DNA of 64,000 bases from Humidesulfovibrio sp. GTDB taxonomy: Bacteria; Desulfobacterota; Desulfovibrionia; Desulfovibrionales; Desulfovibrionaceae. A program made the translations under genes and the position numbers. Of this stretch, positions 23,915 to 32,105 are shown piece after piece. The notes under the pieces were generated by a model. It was given only the letters and a program-made list of their open reading frames with translations, was not told the DNA's origin and made no database searches. The stretch is from contig JARLHQ010000017.1 of the NCBI GenBank assembly GCA_031292175.1, positions 62,001 through 126,000 of the forward strand, given 5' to 3'. Position 1 is the first letter of the stretch; each line of letters starts with the position of its first letter.

Positions 23915-23953
23915 GAGTATCCTCCCAGCAGCTGTTTCACCACCATGCGTCCC

Positions 23954-25567
23954 TTACGCGGCCTTGCGGTTGCCGCGCATCATCCACCACTGCTGGGTGA
24001 TGGAGAGGACGTTGTTCACCAGCCAGTAGACCACGAGCCCGGCGGGGAAGTGCAGGAACAGGAAGGTGAACACCACAGGCATGAGCAGCATGATCTTGGC
24101 CTGGGTGGGGTCGCCTCCGGTCGGGGTCATCTTCTGCTGGACGAACATGGTGGCCCCCATGATGAGGGGGGTGATGTAGTAGGGATCCTTGGCCGAGAGG
24201 TCGGCCAGCCAAATGAAGTGAGTGAACGGCAGGTGGGTGATGAACGTGGCGTGACGGAGCTCAATGCTGCCCAGGAGCGCCTTGTACAGGCCGAAGAACA
24301 CGGGAATCTGCACGACCATGGGCAGGCAGCCGCCAGCCGGGTTCACCTTGTACGTCTTGTAGAGCGCCATGATCTCCTTGTTCATGGTCTCTTTGTCGTC
24401 GGCGTGCTTCTCGCGCAGCTTCTGGATCATGGGCTGGATGCGCTTCATCTGGTCCATGCTCTTGTAGCTCTTGTGCGAAAGCGGCCAGAAGATGAGCTTG
24501 ATGAGCATGGTGAGCAGGATGATGGCCACGCCGTAGTTGTGCACGTACGCGTAGAACCAGTTCAGGACGGACAGCATCGGCACGGCGATCAGGTGGAACC
24601 AGCCGAAGTCGACGGCCTGGCTCAGCTTGTTCGGCATGTTCGCCAGGATGGCGCGGTCGGCCGGGCCCATGAAGTAGGAGGTCTTCAGGGTCTTGGCCTG
24701 ACCGGGCTCGAAGGTGGCCGGAATGCTGGCGGCCACGTGGAACACGCCGTCCTTCAGAAGGCCCGTGCCCAGGGTGCTGGTGGACTCGGGCATGACCGCG
24801 AAGAGGAAGTAGTTGCTCTCAACGGCGGCCCAGTTGACCATGCCCTCGGAGGCGGCGCCCTTCTTCTCCAGGTCGCTGTGGTTCGTGTGGTCCTCAAACC
24901 CGCCCTTGACGCGGCCAAAGGCCACGCGGGTGGGGTTGTACTTGTCCTCGCCCTTGGGGGAGAGGCCAGAGCTGGCGATGTTGTAGGCCACGCGGCCGGA
25001 CACCGGCGTCGCGCCCTCGTTGGTGAAGGTGGTCTCCTCGGTGACGAGGTAGGAGTCGGCGCTCACGGTGAGGCGGCGCACGATCTTCAGCCCGGCGGCC
25101 TCGCCCGTGAACACAAGGGTCTTCTTCTCGTTGCCGGTGAGCGTGGCGTCGGCCGCGTCGCTGGTCCAGCCCGGAGTGTTCCAGCTGTGCACCTCGGCGC
25201 CTTCGGGCAGGATCATCAGGCCCAGGGCGGCCTTGTCGCGGGCGCTCTGGCCGATGACGTCGATCTTCTCGGAATCCGGCTCGATGGTTTCGTGGAAATT
25301 CTGCAGCACAAAGCTTTCCAGCACGCCGCCCTGGGTGTTGAACCGGGCGTTAAAGAGCGGGGTGCTGATGGTCACGGCGTGGCCCGGCATGGCGGCGGAG
25401 GCGGAGGCGGCCGTCGCCGGAGCGACGGACGCGGCGCTCTGCTGCTCGGTCTTGGCGGCGGGTTGCGCCGCCGTGGGCGCAGGCTTGGGTCCCGGGAAGA
25501 GGTAGGTCCAGCCGAAAAGCACGACCAGGGAAAGGGCCAGGGCAGCGATGAGGCGTTTGGTGTCCAT
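23954..25567 (-). CDS. yidC: Membrane protein insertase YidC
   Basis: 537 residues, Gram-negative type. Inserts and folds inner-membrane proteins alone or with SecYEG. TM1 is at about 6-20, followed by an Ala/Pro-rich linker and a large periplasmic domain (about 60-330; VTISTPLFNARFNTQGGVLESFVL). The conserved five-helix core follows, with FGWFHLIAVPMLSVLNWFYAYVHNYGVAIILLTML, the cytoplasmic hairpin SYKSMDQMKRIQPMIQKLREK and PAGGCLPMVVQIPVFFGLYKAL. It begins 3 bases after yidD. Confidence 0.96.
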   Translation of the reverse strand: MDTKRLIAALALSLVVLFGWTYLFPGPKPAPTAAQPAAKTEQQSAASVAPATAASASAAMPGHAVTISTPLFNARFNTQGGVLESFVLQNFHETIEPDSEKIDVIGQSARDKAALGLMILPEGAEVHSWNTPGWTSDAADATLTGNEKKTLVFTGEAAGLKIVRRLTVSADSYLVTEETTFTNEGATPVSGRVAYNIASSGLSPKGEDKYNPTRVAFGRVKGGFEDHTNHSDLEKKGAASEGMVNWAAVESNYFLFAVMPESTSTLGTGLLKDGVFHVAASIPATFEPGQAKTLKTSYFMGPADRAILANMPNKLSQAVDFGWFHLIAVPMLSVLNWFYAYVHNYGVAIILLTMLIKLIFWPLSHKSYKSMDQMKRIQPMIQKLREKHADDKETMNKEIMALYKTYKVNPAGGCLPMVVQIPVFFGLYKALLGSIELRHATFITHLPFTHFIWLADLSAKDPYYITPLIMGATMFVQQKMTPTGGDPTQAKIMLLMPVVFTFLFLHFPAGLVVYWLVNNVLSITQQWWMMRGNRKAA

Positions 25568-25570
25568 GGA

Positions 25571-25855
25571 TCAGCTCGCGTGTGTGTCTGGGATGTTGGG
25601 GGAGAAGCTGATGGGGACGGGATCGAACCCGCCCCGGCACAGTGGCTGGCAGCGCAGAACGCGCCACAGGGCCAAGAAGCTGCCGCGCAAAGGGCCGTGG
25701 AGAATCACGGCCTGCCGGGCGTACTCTGAACAAGAAGGCTCAAAGCGGCAGGAGCCCACGAAGATGGGGGACAGGAGTCTCTGGTAGAGCCAGATAAGCG
25801 CCAGCAGAACGGACTGCGCGCCTGTGCGTTCCGCCCCGCGCGTGCCTTTCAGCAT
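25571..25855 (-). CDS. yidD: Membrane protein insertion efficiency factor YidD
   Basis: 94 residues. Landmarks of the family are LLALIWLYQRLLSPIFVGSCRFEPSCSEYARQAV and FLALWRVLRCQPLCRGGFDPVP, with the conserved Cys and RF-PSCS motif. It is a small inner-membrane-associated helper of the YidC/Sec pathway. The start codon overlaps the 3' end of rnpA by 7 bases, and yidC follows directly. Confidence 0.95.
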   Translation of the reverse strand: MLKGTRGAERTGAQSVLLALIWLYQRLLSPIFVGSCRFEPSCSEYARQAVILHGPLRGSFLALWRVLRCQPLCRGGFDPVPISFSPNIPDTHAS

Positions 25856-26244
25856 GCGGACCTCGTCTCGTTGCCCCCGTCCCCAGGCTCCCGGAGCAGC
25901 CGGGAAAGCGCGGGGAGGAACTCCTGTTCCACCAGGGCCATGTCAATGCTCTTCGGGTCCAGGTTCCGTTTCGGAACAACGACAATGTCCAGGGGCCTGT
26001 CGAGCATGGCCTGATGCAGCCTGAAAAATTCGCGCACCACGCGCCGCACGCGGTTGCGCCACACCGCACGCCCGACCTTTCGGCTCACCGTGAGACCGAG
26101 CCGGAATCCCTCCGCCACGTCCTCCCGTCCGAGGACGAAGAGGACGAAGTGGCGGGTGAAGATCTTGCGGCCCTGGTCGTAGCAGACGCCGAAGCGTTTG
26201 CTCTGGAGCAGGCGGCGGCTCTTGGGCCAGTCTAGACGGCTAAT
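25849..26244 (-). CDS. rnpA: Ribonuclease P protein component (non-canonical start)
   Basis: 131 residues if begun at the ATT at 26242-26244. The protein binds RNase P RNA for 5' tRNA maturation. Family landmarks are [43 protein letters not shown] (the RNR motif) and [11 protein letters not shown]. The frame is open upstream through rpmH but has no ATG or GTG before the homologous region. The only TTG codons lie in the promoter or the leader, with no ribosome binding site. ATT with AAAGGG 8 bases before it, overlapping the rpmH stop by 13 bases, is the best start, as in infC. A Thermus-like long form overlapping rpmH is the alternative. Confidence 0.85.
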   Translation of the reverse strand: MSRLDWPKSRRLLQSKRFGVCYDQGRKIFTRHFVLFVLGREDVAEGFRLGLTVSRKVGRAVWRNRVRRVVREFFRLHQAMLDRPLDIVVVPKRNLDPKSIDMALVEQEFLPALSRLLREPGDGGNETRSAC

Positions 26245-26369
26245 CTCTTGCGCCCTTTCTGACGGCGGCGGCGCAGAACGGCCTGGCCGTTCTTGGTGCG
26301 GGAGCGCACGAGGAAACCGTTGGTGCGCTTGCGCCGGATCTTGCTGGGCTGGTAAGTACGTTTGCTCAT
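26232..26369 (-). CDS. rpmH: Ribosomal protein L34
   Basis: 45 residues: begins [19 protein letters not shown] and ends with an Arg/Lys-rich helix, the standard bL34 sequence. AGGAG lies 8 bases before the ATG. It is first in the transcript that continues through rnpA, yidD, yidC, jag and mnmE, with a good promoter immediately upstream. Its stop overlaps the probable rnpA start. No dnaA gene or DnaA-box cluster lies on the other side. Confidence 0.97.
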   Translation of the reverse strand: MSKRTYQPSKIRRKRTNGFLVRSRTKNGQAVLRRRRQKGRKRLAV

Positions 26370-26419
26370 ATGTTCTCTCCTGAAAGGATGATTTCTTTTC
26401 CGACAATGCGGAACCACGC

Positions 26420-26448
26420 CGTATAGCCGCAAGCAAGACGTCCGTCAA
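26420..26448 (-). promoter_or_regulatory. Sigma-70 promoter of the rpmH operon
   Basis: On the minus strand TTGACG (26448-26443), 17 bases, then TATACG (26425-26420). About 50 bases before the rpmH ATG, in the divergent gap with the UPF0280 gene. Confidence 0.7.
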
Positions 26449-26518
26449 GCTTCGGTTTACCGCCCGGCCCGCAATCCGGCCCTTTTCGCTTCTGCTTTGT
26501 TCTGGTACGCCCTAACGC

Positions 26519-27274
26519 ATGACGAAGCAAGTATTCCTTTCACCCCACCGGGCCTACCGCGAGGCCATCCGGCCGCAGGCGGGCGAGACCACCTTCCAGG
26601 TGGTGCTGGAGCAGACGGACCTCTTCGTCACCGCGGAGCAGGATTTGGCGCAGCCCATGCTCGACCTGGTGCGCGGGCTGCGCGGCGCGCTCAAAAGCTT
26701 CATGCTGCTCACCCCGGGCTTTCGCGAGAGCCTCGTGCCCGTGCCCGCCCCGGAAAGCGCCCCGCGGATCGCCCGCGAGATGGCAAAAGCCGCCCAGGCC
26801 GCGAACGTCGGCCCCATGGCCGCCGTGGCCGGAACCTTCGCCCAGCTGGTGGCCGACCACTTTGCGCCGCAAAGCCCCAACATCATCGTGGAGAACGGCG
26901 GCGACATCTACATGCACTCCACCAAGGACCGCGTGGTCGCGCTTTTGGGCGATCCCGCCAGCGGCGCGCGCCTGGGCCTGAAGCTTGGCCGGCGCGACTT
27001 TCCCTTGAGCCTCTGCGCCTCCTCCGCCACCATCGGGCCCTCCTTGAGCCTGGGCCAGGGCGAGCTGGTGGTGGTGCGCTCCAAAAGCGGCGCCTTCGCC
27101 GACGCCGCGGCCACGGCGCTGGCCAACCTCATCGACACCGGCGACGACCTGGACCTGCTGCTGGCCCGCGCGCGCAAGCTGGCCCCCCTGGGGCTGGAGG
27201 GCGTGTTCGCCCAGGCGGGCGGCAAGCTCGCGGTATGGGGCAAGATGGAGCTGGTGGCGCTGGAGGAAGGCTAG
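26519..27274 (+). CDS. UPF0280 family protein (ApbE-like fold)
   Basis: 251 residues. Family landmarks are FQVVLEQTDLFVTAEQDL at the N-terminus, GPMAAVAGTFAQLVADHF, NIIVENGGDIYMHS and LSLCASSATIGPSLSLGQGE. The GPMAAVAG and ENGGDIY blocks resemble ApbE flavin transferases, with which the family shares a fold. UPF0280 proteins occur in methanogens and sulfate reducers; their reaction is not established. The gene is divergent from rpmH and convergent with a TPR lipoprotein gene. The start ATG at 26519 lies about 70 bases from the divergent promoter. Confidence 0.85.
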   Translation: MTKQVFLSPHRAYREAIRPQAGETTFQVVLEQTDLFVTAEQDLAQPMLDLVRGLRGALKSFMLLTPGFRESLVPVPAPESAPRIAREMAKAAQAANVGPMAAVAGTFAQLVADHFAPQSPNIIVENGGDIYMHSTKDRVVALLGDPASGARLGLKLGRRDFPLSLCASSATIGPSLSLGQGELVVVRSKSGAFADAAATALANLIDTGDDLDLLLARARKLAPLGLEGVFAQAGGKLAVWGKMELVALEEG

Positions 27275-27283
27275 GCGCGCGCC

Positions 27284-27757
27284 CTAGCGCCCCGACCCGA
27301 TGGAGGCGCGCCGGGCGCGGATGGCCGCCAGGGTGTCCTGGAAGGCGCGGCGGTCCGGCTCCAGCCGCACGGCGCGGGCGGCCAGGGACTCGGCCTCCTC
27401 AAGAGGCTTCTCGCGCGTGTACAGCAGCCAAGCCAGGTTGTTCAGCGCCTCCGCGTTGCCCGGCAGCAGCCGCACCGCTGCGCGGTACTCGTCCTCGGCG
27501 TCGGCGTAGCGCTCCAACCCGAAATAGGTGTTGCCCAGATAGAGGTGGGCCAGGGGCAGCTTGCGCGCGGCGTGGCGGTACTCCTCGGCGGCGCGCTCCG
27601 GCTCCTTGCCCGCCTCGTAGGCCATGCCGAGCTTCAGGTGCTCCTCGGCCGTGAGGGGGTCGTCGTAGATGGCGATCTTCGGCAAGGCGCAGCCCGCGCA
27701 GAGGGCGGCCACAAGCAGGCCCGCCAGAAGCACCGCCAGACGCGGTCTCCCGTTCAT
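27284..27757 (-). CDS. TPR-repeat lipoprotein
   Basis: 157 residues. Lipoprotein signal with lipobox LCAGC (Cys at about 21). The rest is about three tetratricopeptide repeats: HLKLGMAYEAGKEPERAAEEYRHA, AHLYLGNTYFGLERYADAEDEYRAA and AEALNNLAWLLYTREKPLEEAESLA. The ATG overlaps the stop of the C39-like gene (ATGA). In Pseudomonas PA2778 a C39 domain and TPRs are joined in one polypeptide; here they are two coupled genes. Probably acts with the peptidase-like partner at the outer membrane or in the periplasm. Confidence 0.85.
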   Translation of the reverse strand: MNGRPRLAVLLAGLLVAALCAGCALPKIAIYDDPLTAEEHLKLGMAYEAGKEPERAAEEYRHAARKLPLAHLYLGNTYFGLERYADAEDEYRAAVRLLPGNAEALNNLAWLLYTREKPLEEAESLAARAVRLEPDRRAFQDTLAAIRARRASIGSGR

Positions 27758-28344
27758 TCGGCCCGCTTCCGCGCCGGGCCGCCGGGCTCGACCAGCAGGG
27801 TCCAGCGGTCCGCGCCGTCCCAGTCGGAGAAGAACCGCCGCCAGGGGATCCACTGCGCCCGCAGGCGGCCGGAATTCACGCGCACGCCCTGCGGCCCGTA
27901 GCCGGTGATGACCATGTAGTGGAATTTGTGCATGCCGCCGAAGCCGTAGTCGGCCATGACAAGCACAGGCCGACCCGCGTCCACAGCGGCGGCGATGTCC
28001 GCGGCGGAGCCCCGGAAGAACCGGGTGCGGAAGCCGCGCCCGCGCGGGTAGAGCGCCAGGTCCAGGCTCACCGCGCCGCGCAGGTCCGGGCGGAAGACCT
28101 CGGCGGCGACGTCCTCCGGGGACACCGGGTCGCCGTAGTAGCCAAGCACCGTGGCCAGGGAGGACGGCCCGCACTGGTACGCCTCCTGCGGGTGGAAGGG
28201 CACATGGTCCAAAACCCTTTCGATGGCCGGGGGGCTGAAGTCGGGCGGGAGCTGCGCGGCGCAGGCCGCGAGGCTCAGCGCCAGCAGAAGGAAAAAGACC
28301 GCCCGGGCCGCAATGCCCGGGACCGGGCGGTCAGTTTGTTTCAT
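27754..28344 (-). CDS. C39-family cysteine peptidase-like lipoprotein (PA2778 family)
   Basis: 196 residues. Signal sequence with lipobox-like LSLAAC. The C39-like core begins VPFHPQEAYQCGPSSLATVLGYYG, with the catalytic Gln-x5-Cys arrangement. It continues with PVLVMADY and KFHYMVITGYGPQGVRVNSG, where the catalytic His lies. It sits between a PA2779-family gene and a TPR lipoprotein, the known neighbourhood. No leader-peptide substrate or ABC transporter is nearby, so bacteriocin maturation is unlikely; envelope proteolysis is inferred. A GTG five codons upstream is an alternative start; neither has a clear RBS. Confidence 0.83.
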   Translation of the reverse strand: MKQTDRPVPGIAARAVFFLLLALSLAACAAQLPPDFSPPAIERVLDHVPFHPQEAYQCGPSSLATVLGYYGDPVSPEDVAAEVFRPDLRGAVSLDLALYPRGRGFRTRFFRGSAADIAAAVDAGRPVLVMADYGFGGMHKFHYMVITGYGPQGVRVNSGRLRAQWIPWRRFFSDWDGADRWTLLVEPGGPARKRAE

Positions 28345-28371
28345 GCGCGCTGCGTGCACCAGTGTGCGACG

Positions 28372-28773
28372 CTAGCGTATGGTTATGGTCTTGTCGGCCA
28401 CCTTGACGATAACCACCACCAGCAGCACGATGACGAGCAGGCCGATGACAAGGCCGAGGCCGTCGCCGCCGGCGTCCAGAGAGTTCATCTGGGTGGACAG
28501 CTTGTGCAGCTCGGCGTCGGAAAGCATGGACAGCCTGGACGAGATCTCGGCGTCGCTGTAGCCCAGGGCCACAAGCTTGGCCTTCACCTCTTTGTTCTCC
28601 AGCACCTTCTGCACCGCGCCAAGGTCCTGGGCGCGCCCCTCGGAAACCATGCTGAGCGAGGTGGGCACCAGGGCCGCCTCGGCCCGGGGGGTGAAGGTCA
28701 CCAGGGTGGACATGGTCAGAATCAGGCACAGGGCGGTGATCCGCAAGATGGGTGCGCCAAAGAGCGATTGCAT
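28372..28773 (-). CDS. PA2779 family membrane protein
   Basis: 133 residues. N-terminal signal-like helix (ALCLILTMSTLVTFTPRAEA|AL). A helical middle follows with VQKVLENKEVKAKLVALGYSDAEISSRLSMLSDAELHKL. A Gly-rich turn (DAGGDG) leads to a C-terminal transmembrane segment (LVIGLLVIVLLVVVIVKV). This is the layout of PA2779 family proteins, always found beside PA2778-like C39 proteins. The anchor would hold it in the inner membrane with the helical part in the periplasm. Role unknown; a helper or substrate of the peptidase-like neighbour is inferred. Confidence 0.82.
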   Translation of the reverse strand: MQSLFGAPILRITALCLILTMSTLVTFTPRAEAALVPTSLSMVSEGRAQDLGAVQKVLENKEVKAKLVALGYSDAEISSRLSMLSDAELHKLSTQMNSLDAGGDGLGLVIGLLVIVLLVVVIVKVADKTITIR

Positions 28774-29041
28774 GGTGGCCTCCTGTCGCTGTCGGGTCGT
28801 TAGAGTGGTTGGCGTGCCTGCGCGCTGCTCCGGGGAGGGTTCAAAAGGCCACGCGCCCGCGTGTCCCTGCGAAAGCTTCCCTCAAACAACCATGGCGCAT
28901 GCGCTCGTGTCGGCCGCGCGGCATTTTTACAGACCTGGAAGACGCCGTGTCAAGCATTGCCGCTTGCCGGCAATCCGACCCGTCCAGATGCTTGAAGGGG
29001 TCCGGGGGGGAATCGCGCCCCGGGAAACTCTTCCTCCGGCC

Positions 29042-29737
29042 TCACTCCTCCTGCTTTTCCACCTTGCCGTTTTGCAGGACGGCCTGGAGCAGGTGCGGGG
29101 TCTTGATGCGCAGCACGCGCCGACCGGTCGCGGCGGGGCCGCTGGCGCCATCGGAGTCGATGGCGAGGCGCCCCTGCGTGGCCAAGTCCTGCAGATAGCC
29201 TTCGATGGTGGCGGGGCTGCACACGAAGATCTCGGCCAGGTGCCTCACGGCGGAGTCGTAAAGGATTTCTGTCTTGCCATTGGTCTCGAAGAGATCGAGC
29301 ACGCGCACGATGCCCAAGGGCACGTTGGGCGTGCGCAGGGACTTCTGGGTGGTGGTCTTGAGCCGCGCCACGAGGACGTTCAGCATGGCCTGGATGGCGG
29401 GCGGGGCCGTGCCGATGTAGCCTTCCAGGTCGTCGCGGTGCAGCACCACGACCTTGGCGTCCTCCAGGGCGATGGCCGTGGCGGTGCGGGCATGGCTTTC
29501 GAGGAACAGGGCCATCTCGCCGAACATGGAGATGGGCTGCAGCACGGCAAAGACCTTCTTGCGGCCGGCCACGGAGCCGGAGATCTCCATTTTGCCTTCG
29601 GTGAGGATGTAGGCCTCGTCGCCCTTGCTGCCTTCCGTGAAGAGCACGTTGTGCTTAAGCACGGTGCGCTGCAGAAAGGAGCCCTGGCTCACGCGCTTCA
29701 TGACCACGGAGCTGTCTCGGCTTCCGGGCAGGGGCAT
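29042..29737 (-). CDS. Crp/Fnr-family cyclic nucleotide-binding regulator
   Basis: 231 residues. A cNMP-binding beta-roll (about 25-130) has LFTEGSKGDEAYILTEGKMEISG and the phosphate-binding cassette FGEMALFLESHARTATAIA. The long dimerisation helix follows, then a C-terminal winged-helix region (YDSAVRHLAEIFVCSPATIEGYLQDLATQGRL). The recognition helix departs from classic Crp, so DNA binding is probable, not certain. GAGGTGA lies before the ATG. It sits 3 bases after the stop of the preceding lipoprotein gene, in the same direction. Confidence 0.85.
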   Translation of the reverse strand: MPLPGSRDSSVVMKRVSQGSFLQRTVLKHNVLFTEGSKGDEAYILTEGKMEISGSVAGRKKVFAVLQPISMFGEMALFLESHARTATAIALEDAKVVVLHRDDLEGYIGTAPPAIQAMLNVLVARLKTTTQKSLRTPNVPLGIVRVLDLFETNGKTEILYDSAVRHLAEIFVCSPATIEGYLQDLATQGRLAIDSDGASGPAATGRRVLRIKTPHLLQAVLQNGKVEKQEE

Positions 29738-29740
29738 AGC

Positions 29741-30247
29741 TCACCTCGTGATGGCGTCTTCGCTGGCGAAAAACGGCCCCTTGCCGCCCTTGATGTCCCG
29801 GCCCTCGGTGAGGACCAGCCGGTAGCCGAAGGTGATGAACAGGGGCTGCGCGCCCCACTCTTCCGGCCGCAAGGTGAACTCGAAGCCGATGCCTTCGTCC
29901 GCGCGCACCTCGCGCGGGAGGAAGGTGCGCGTGTCCTGGGCCACCACGTGGCCCTCCGGGGTGCAGAGATAGGCGGTGAAGCGCAGGGACTCGATCCACT
30001 GGGCCCATTCCGGGAGCTTCCGCGTGTCGAGATAGGCCCAGCCCTTGATGCCGGCCGCATCGCCCACGGGCAGCACCTGGTAGTCGAAGCGCATGAACTT
30101 GGCCTGCAGCGAGTGCGGCTCCTCCAGGGACCAGGCGTCGCGCTTCATGTGGCCCACGCTCATGGGGGTCTGGGCGCAACTCCACAAAAGAGCCGTCGCG
30201 GCCAGAAGCACAAGGCGCAGGGCGGTGAGACTCTTCTTTTTCTCCAT
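29741..30247 (-). CDS. Hypothetical lipoprotein
   Basis: 168 residues. A lipoprotein signal (LVLLAATALLWSC|AQ) is followed by a soluble domain with no family I recognise (SLQAKFMRFDYQVLPVGDA, GIKGWAYLDTRKLPEWAQW, FEFTLRPEEWGAQPLFITFGYRLVL). The pattern is beta-rich. It precedes the Crp-like regulator and follows a glycosyltransferase gene by 50 bases, all on the minus strand. The ATG at 30247 is chosen to give an ordinary signal peptide; the frame is open a little further upstream. Confidence 0.7.
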   Translation of the reverse strand: MEKKKSLTALRLVLLAATALLWSCAQTPMSVGHMKRDAWSLEEPHSLQAKFMRFDYQVLPVGDAAGIKGWAYLDTRKLPEWAQWIESLRFTAYLCTPEGHVVAQDTRTFLPREVRADEGIGFEFTLRPEEWGAQPLFITFGYRLVLTEGRDIKGGKGPFFASEDAITR

Positions 30248-30297
30248 GATTATGCAATTAGCACAATCGCCAAAGGATGCAAATGATTCCTGCGGCG

Positions 30298-32007
30298 CTA
30301 CCCCCGCCCGGCCCCGCCGGAGAGGACGCGCCACTTGCCGTCCAGATCCCGCCAGAGGGCCGCGAGTCCGGCGCGGAAGGCCGCGTCCATCTGCGCCTGC
30401 GTGTGCTTGCCCTCCAGCTTGATCTTGTTGCCCAGCACCTGGCCCGTGGCCGCCGGGCCCTTGGCCTTGGCCAAGCTGGAGTGCTGCACGTGGGCGATGG
30501 CCACATCCCCGGCATAGGCGGCCGGATGGCCCGCCACGGCGCTGCGCAGGTCTCGGTCAAGGTCGTCGAACTGCGTGGGGCTGAAGCGGATGTCGAACCC
30601 GCCGAGCTCGCGCAGCACGGCCACGCGCAAGGCGTGGCAGCAGCCGGAGACGTGCGTGGCGGGCCGGGCGTAGGTGAACAGGCCGAAGTCCAGCGCGCCC
30701 GCGCAGTTGTCGAACACGTTGACGTTCTCCGGCAGCTCGCGGAAGGTCCGGGCCTCGTTCAGCGGCGCGAAGAGCTGGTAGTCCGCCGATTGCAGGCAGG
30801 GCGGCGGCGTGGCGGAGACGACGCGGCAGCCCGCCGCGCCGACCTCGGGCCGGGCCAGCGCCGCGCCCAGGAGGCGGCCAAGCCAGCGCCCGGGCAGAAG
30901 CACGTCGTCGTCCAGGAACACGGCGAACTCGGCCTGCTGGACCTCCGGCTGGCTGATGAGCCAGTTGCGCGCGGCGGGCGCGCCCACGTTCACGGGCAGG
31001 CGGATGACGCGCAGGCGTCCCGCCGGGAACAGTCCGGCGCAGTCCCGCATGACCGCGCCCGTGCCATCCGTCGAACCGTTGTCCAGGGCCAGGATGCGCG
31101 CGTCGCCGTAGTCCGTGCGCGCCAGGCTCTCCAGCGTCTGGCGGGTGAGCCCGGCCTTGTTCCAGGAGTACATGAGGATCGTGGCGCGCGCGCTGTCCTC
31201 CGGCCGCGCCACGGGCGGCGGAACCAGCAGGTCGTGGAGCTTGAGGCCCAGGTGCGTGTGCCAGGGCATGGCGGAAAAGAGCGCGGCCAGGCTTTCGCGC
31301 CCCGCCCGCGCCTCGCCCAGGCGCAACAGGAGCTCGCCGCGCAGGTACGCGCTGAAGGCCGCGAACAGGCCCGCGCCGTCGCAGGCCGCAAGCTCGTCCA
31401 GCGCGGCCAGGGCGGCCTCCGGAGGGGCGTACAAAAAACTGGCCTCCGCCGCCAGGCGCGCGCGCAGGGGCGCGAACACCTGGGGCCACGCGCAGGCGGC
31501 GAGCGCGGCCTCGGCCAGATCGGCGCTGCCCAGGCGCAGCAGGCCGTCCCAGGCCGCGGCCAGCCAGGCCAGGCCCGTCGCGGGATCGCGCAGGCGCGGC
31601 AGAAGCGCGCGCACCAGGAAGGCTGTTTCGCCCGTGGCCAAAAGCTCCGCGATCTCTACGGCCAGCCCGGCCGCCAATCCGGCTGTCAGTCCAGCCGCTT
31701 CCGGCTGCAGCGACAAGTGGCGGGCCAGCGCGGCGGCGAAGTCCGCCACCGGGGTCTCGGGCAGGGCGTGGGCCAGCGTTTCCGCCCGCGCGGCGTCGAG
31801 CGGCGCGCGCTGCCAGGACCAGCAGGCCAGGCCCGCGCCGCTGGCGGCCAGGTCCGCGTCGCCGGAGCCGAGCGCCGTCAGGGCCAGATAACGCGCCAGA
31901 GCAGGCTCCTCAAGGCCCATGGCCCACTGGGGCAACACCGGGCGCAGCTTGTCAGCCAGGGCCGGGGGCGCTATGGACAGGGCCGGGAAGCCAGGAACAT
32001 GCGGCAT
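30298..32007 (-). CDS. Family 2 glycosyltransferase with long N-terminal helical region
   Basis: 569 residues. The C-terminal part (about 285-560) is a GT-A domain: ATILMYSWNKAGLTRQTLESL, ILALDNGSTDGTGAVM, the DDD metal motif in FAVFLDDDVLLPGRWLGRLL and later CCHALRVAVLRELGGFD. The first ~280 residues are Ala/Leu-rich helices resembling a tetratricopeptide-like scaffold seen in other Desulfovibrio glycosyltransferases. The ATG at 32007 has GAGGAAGG directly upstream; the open frame beyond is low-complexity shadow. Probably acts in surface polysaccharide or protein glycosylation; donor unknown. Confidence 0.82.
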   Translation of the reverse strand: MPHVPGFPALSIAPPALADKLRPVLPQWAMGLEEPALARYLALTALGSGDADLAASGAGLACWSWQRAPLDAARAETLAHALPETPVADFAAALARHLSLQPEAAGLTAGLAAGLAVEIAELLATGETAFLVRALLPRLRDPATGLAWLAAAWDGLLRLGSADLAEAALAACAWPQVFAPLRARLAAEASFLYAPPEAALAALDELAACDGAGLFAAFSAYLRGELLLRLGEARAGRESLAALFSAMPWHTHLGLKLHDLLVPPPVARPEDSARATILMYSWNKAGLTRQTLESLARTDYGDARILALDNGSTDGTGAVMRDCAGLFPAGRLRVIRLPVNVGAPAARNWLISQPEVQQAEFAVFLDDDVLLPGRWLGRLLGAALARPEVGAAGCRVVSATPPPCLQSADYQLFAPLNEARTFRELPENVNVFDNCAGALDFGLFTYARPATHVSGCCHALRVAVLRELGGFDIRFSPTQFDDLDRDLRSAVAGHPAAYAGDVAIAHVQHSSLAKAKGPAATGQVLGNKIKLEGKHTQAQMDAAFRAGLAALWRDLDGKWRVLSGGAGRG

Positions 32008-32105
32008 CCTTCCTCGCTTGGTCGAAGGGGTGGAGACGGTTGCGCGCGTGGCGCAGGGCCTTACTATAGGGCATGTGGCGGCGGATGAAAAGCACGGGGG
32101 GCACG

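Noticed and set aside
22379-25729. 1116-codon open frame on the plus strand across mnmE, jag and yidC
   Set aside because: It is antisense to three conserved genes, has low-complexity Gly/Ala/Leu/Arg composition and no homology; long antisense frames are expected in GC-rich codon-biased DNA.
26446-26448. TTG at 26446-26448 as the rnpA start (199 residues)
   Set aside because: The TTG is the first three bases of the -35 box TTGACG, so it would not be in the mRNA from that promoter.
26449-26518. Replication origin next to rpmH
   Set aside because: No dnaA gene and no DnaA boxes; the neighbour is a UPF0280 gene.
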